From: Roseateles terrae | Lineage (GTDB): Bacteria > Pseudomonadota > Gammaproteobacteria > Burkholderiales > Burkholderiaceae_C | Direction: 5' to 3' | DNA length: 64,000 bases | Assembly (NCBI RefSeq): GCF_014192155.1 | Contig: NZ_JACHXO010000005.1 | Coordinates: forward strand, 411,073-475,072 | Shown here: piece after piece, positions 62,284-64,000 of the stretch | Numbering within the stretch: position 1 is the stretch's first letter | Layout of the letters: every line of letters starts with the position of its first letter | Notes under the pieces: model-generated | The model's input: only the letters and a program-made list of their open reading frames with translations | The model's database searches: none | What the model was told of the DNA's origin: nothing | Program-made: the position numbers and the translations under genes

Positions 62284-62583
62284 GGGCTTGTCCAGAGCAA
62301 TCGCCATGAGTAAGCGGCTCCTCTTCGGCACTTCGGCTCTGAAGCACAGCGCCGACAACCAATGGGGATCGGCGCTGATTATTACTTCTCCATGCGCACC
62401 GTCCTGTACGCCGCCGACGGCGTGAGCACTCTGCGGACAGCAATTTCGCCGCAGAGATCCCAATGGCTGGCCCCGCCAACGGCTAATTGCAGCGTGCCGT
62501 CTATGCGGGCATGGGACATCGCTTCTGAAGCGATTTTCCTGCCCCGCCAGTCACTTCCCGATTTGTCATTCCCAAGGATAAAC
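62284..62583. other. Intergenic region before the royal-jelly family gene
   Basis: No gene is supported in these 300 bases. AAGGA at 62576-62580 region is the likely ribosome binding site of the following gene; no terminator was recognised after the Old Yellow Enzyme. Confidence 0.45.
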
Positions 62584-63756
62584 ATGCAACTCTCATTGTT
62601 CAAAACGCGCTGGTTGGCGGCAGCCGCCGTCGTTTCGGCCTTCCAGGTCCAAGCCGCAGAGCTTGAGATGTGGCGCAGCTACACAGGCGTGACCTGGGAG
62701 GCACCAGACGCACGAAATGCCCCGCACACAGACTCCGTCAACGCACCGATGGCAGGCGTGCATCTGGACAGCGCATCACGGGTTTTCGTCAGCACGCCTC
62801 GCCTGCTGTCGACAAAGGGCCAGGCGACGCTGAACCTGCTGGACACTCGGTATGAGCAGGGGCCCGCTCGCCTCCGCGCGTTCCCGTCCGCAGACGGCAA
62901 TTCGGTGACCGGAGCACCGGCTGCGCATCTGCGCAATGTGCTGGGGTTCCATGTGGACGACCGCAACGGCTGGTTGTGGGCACTCGACATGGGGTTCGTG
63001 GCGGGAGAGAAGGAGGCCCCAGCAGGCGGACAGAAGCTCGTGGTGTACGACTTGAAGTCTGGCGACGTGGTGAAACGCATCCCTTTGGACTCGGTAGCAG
63101 ACCGCGCTGGCAGCTTCCTCAACGACGTCGCTGTCGACGAAGCTCGACGGATCGCCTACATCTCCGACAGCGGCTTGCGCAGTGCCCCGAAGAATCAAGC
63201 CGGCATTATCGTGGTTGAACTTGACGCGGGCCGTGCTCGGCGAGTTCTGCATCAGCATCCGTCGGTGATGCCGGTCGCTGGCACGGACGTGAAATCACAC
63301 GGCCAGAGCGTCTGGCCTGGGAACCCGCTCGTGCTGGGCATCAACGGCATTGCACTGTCTCCTGATGGCAAAGCGCTGCACTGGGCCGTGACGACGGGCA
63401 CCATGGCGTTCAGAGTGCCGACCGAAGTGTTGCTTTCGCCAATTGCGACCGATGACGCGCGCGCCGCGGCCGTGACTGCCGTGGGAGATGTCGGCGGTAA
63501 CTCAGACGGCATCGTTTTCGGGCGTGATGGGCATCTCTACATCACCGACGTCACGCACAACGGCATCGTGCAGCTGGATGTGCGCACCGGCAGGTCAAAG
63601 CTCGTCGCGAAGGACAACGACATCTACTGGCCCGATACGGCCACCCTTGCTCCGGACGGGTCAATCGTGTTCACGGCGAGCCGCCTCAACGACCACTTCG
63701 CCGGAGGCGTCAAGCGTGGAGAAGAGCGCTATCAGCTGTGGCGTCTGCACCCGTGA
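62584..63756 (+). CDS. Major royal jelly/yellow family protein, exported
   Basis: A 390-residue protein with a signal peptide (AAAAVVSAFQVQA, cleavage before AELEMW). The beta-propeller family is seen in MAGVHLDSASRVFVSTPRL, HLRNVLGFHVDDRNGWLWAL, FLNDVAVDEARRIAYISDSG, GINGIALSPDGKALHWAVTT, GGNSDGIVFGRDGHLYITDV and DNDIYWPDTATLAPDGSIVF. Bacterial members are common and probably bind small aromatic molecules or have dopachrome-tautomerase-like activity; function is unproven. AAGGA before the ATG supports the start. Confidence 0.9.
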   Translation: MQLSLFKTRWLAAAAVVSAFQVQAAELEMWRSYTGVTWEAPDARNAPHTDSVNAPMAGVHLDSASRVFVSTPRLLSTKGQATLNLLDTRYEQGPARLRAFPSADGNSVTGAPAAHLRNVLGFHVDDRNGWLWALDMGFVAGEKEAPAGGQKLVVYDLKSGDVVKRIPLDSVADRAGSFLNDVAVDEARRIAYISDSGLRSAPKNQAGIIVVELDAGRARRVLHQHPSVMPVAGTDVKSHGQSVWPGNPLVLGINGIALSPDGKALHWAVTTGTMAFRVPTEVLLSPIATDDARAAAVTAVGDVGGNSDGIVFGRDGHLYITDVTHNGIVQLDVRTGRSKLVAKDNDIYWPDTATLAPDGSIVFTASRLNDHFAGGVKRGEERYQLWRLHP

Positions 63757-63895
63757 TCTGGTAAGCCTAGCGCGCGCCGCTGCCGAGCGATGGACCACCG
63801 CTCGGTTCTCGTCCAGACTTTGACCTTCTCGACCGAGGGGCCACTGCTAGCTCCTAGTCACAAACCGAGAATGTGAATGACAAGGTTTAGCATGA

Positions 63896-64000
63896 GCGGT
63901 CGCTCCCATCGCGCCCAAGATCGGCTGCGTACCGCAGACGTTGAACGAATGGGTCAAGCGCGCGGAGGTGGACGCTGGCGTGCGTGAGGGCGTGACGAGC
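63896..64000 (+). pseudogene. IS3-family transposase orfA fragment, 5'-truncated, running off the window
   Basis: The frame after a TGA at 63893 encodes [20 protein letters not shown] and [13 protein letters not shown], the well-known helix-turn-helix part of an IS3 orfA (usual ...[25 protein letters not shown]). The preceding roughly 35 residues of the protein are absent. The gene continues past 64000, so whether it is otherwise intact cannot be seen. Confidence 0.8.

Noticed and set aside
62401..62415. Possible attachment-site repeat (GTCCTGTACG, also in the CAU tRNA)
   Set aside because: Only about 10 bases match and they do not extend to the tRNA end; chance is a sufficient explanation.

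Overview
The window is high-GC DNA from a Burkholderiales betaproteobacterium. Gene order (hemA-prfA, lolB-ispE-tRNA-prs-rplY-pth, nadK/hrcA), a PEP-CTERM protein and a secreted pectate lyase suggest a Roseateles/Mitsuaria-like member of the Sphaerotilaceae/Comamonadaceae. That placement is inference from gene content; no marker was aligned.

Region 1 (1-15.1 kb) holds housekeeping and envelope genes: prfA (cut by the window edge), hemA, miaB, an L,D-transpeptidase-like protein, a three-gene RND efflux operon, a modular pectate lyase and a PEP-CTERM protein.

Region 2 (15.2-28.2 kb) is one continuous cobalamin uptake and assembly operon on the minus strand. A B12 riboswitch precedes btuB, followed by cobU, btuF, btuC, btuD, cobB, cobO, cbiB, cobC, cobQ and cobT, most with overlapping stop and start codons. 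It can import corrinoids and carry out a,c-amidation, adenosylation, remaining amidations, aminopropanol attachment and lower-ligand activation. The final cobalamin synthase (cobS) is not in the window.

Region 3 (28.2-43.3 kb) is core genome: pth, rplY, prs, tRNA-Gln, ispE, lolB, a TPR protein, mutM, mutY, rapZ, recN, nadK, hrcA and a CAU-anticodon tRNA. Several core proteins (HemA, CobC, CobB, Pth, IspE) carry unusual low-complexity insertions or tails.

Region 4 (43.3-64 kb) is accessory DNA starting directly after the CAU tRNA. It opens with two orphan proteins (one with a 13-serine tract), an AlpA-like regulator, and truncated genes: a large serine recombinase, two IS3 fragments, a ComM/YifB N-terminus and an SDR C-terminus. 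Then comes a set of intact detoxification-type genes with three LysR regulators: alpha/beta hydrolase, zinc alcohol dehydrogenase, MFS exporter, two hydroxynitrile-lyase-like cupins flanking a carboxymuconolactone decarboxylase-like protein, a third cupin, an ABM monooxygenase, an SDR, an Old Yellow Enzyme and a royal-jelly/yellow family protein. In their midst lie a decayed 2Fe-2S oxidoreductase gene, a multiply frameshifted IS3 transposase and an intact Shedu-type anti-phage nuclease. The window ends inside another IS3 fragment, so the accessory region continues. Coordinates and starts were judged by eye from reading frames, Shine-Dalgarno sequences and family knowledge; no searches were run.
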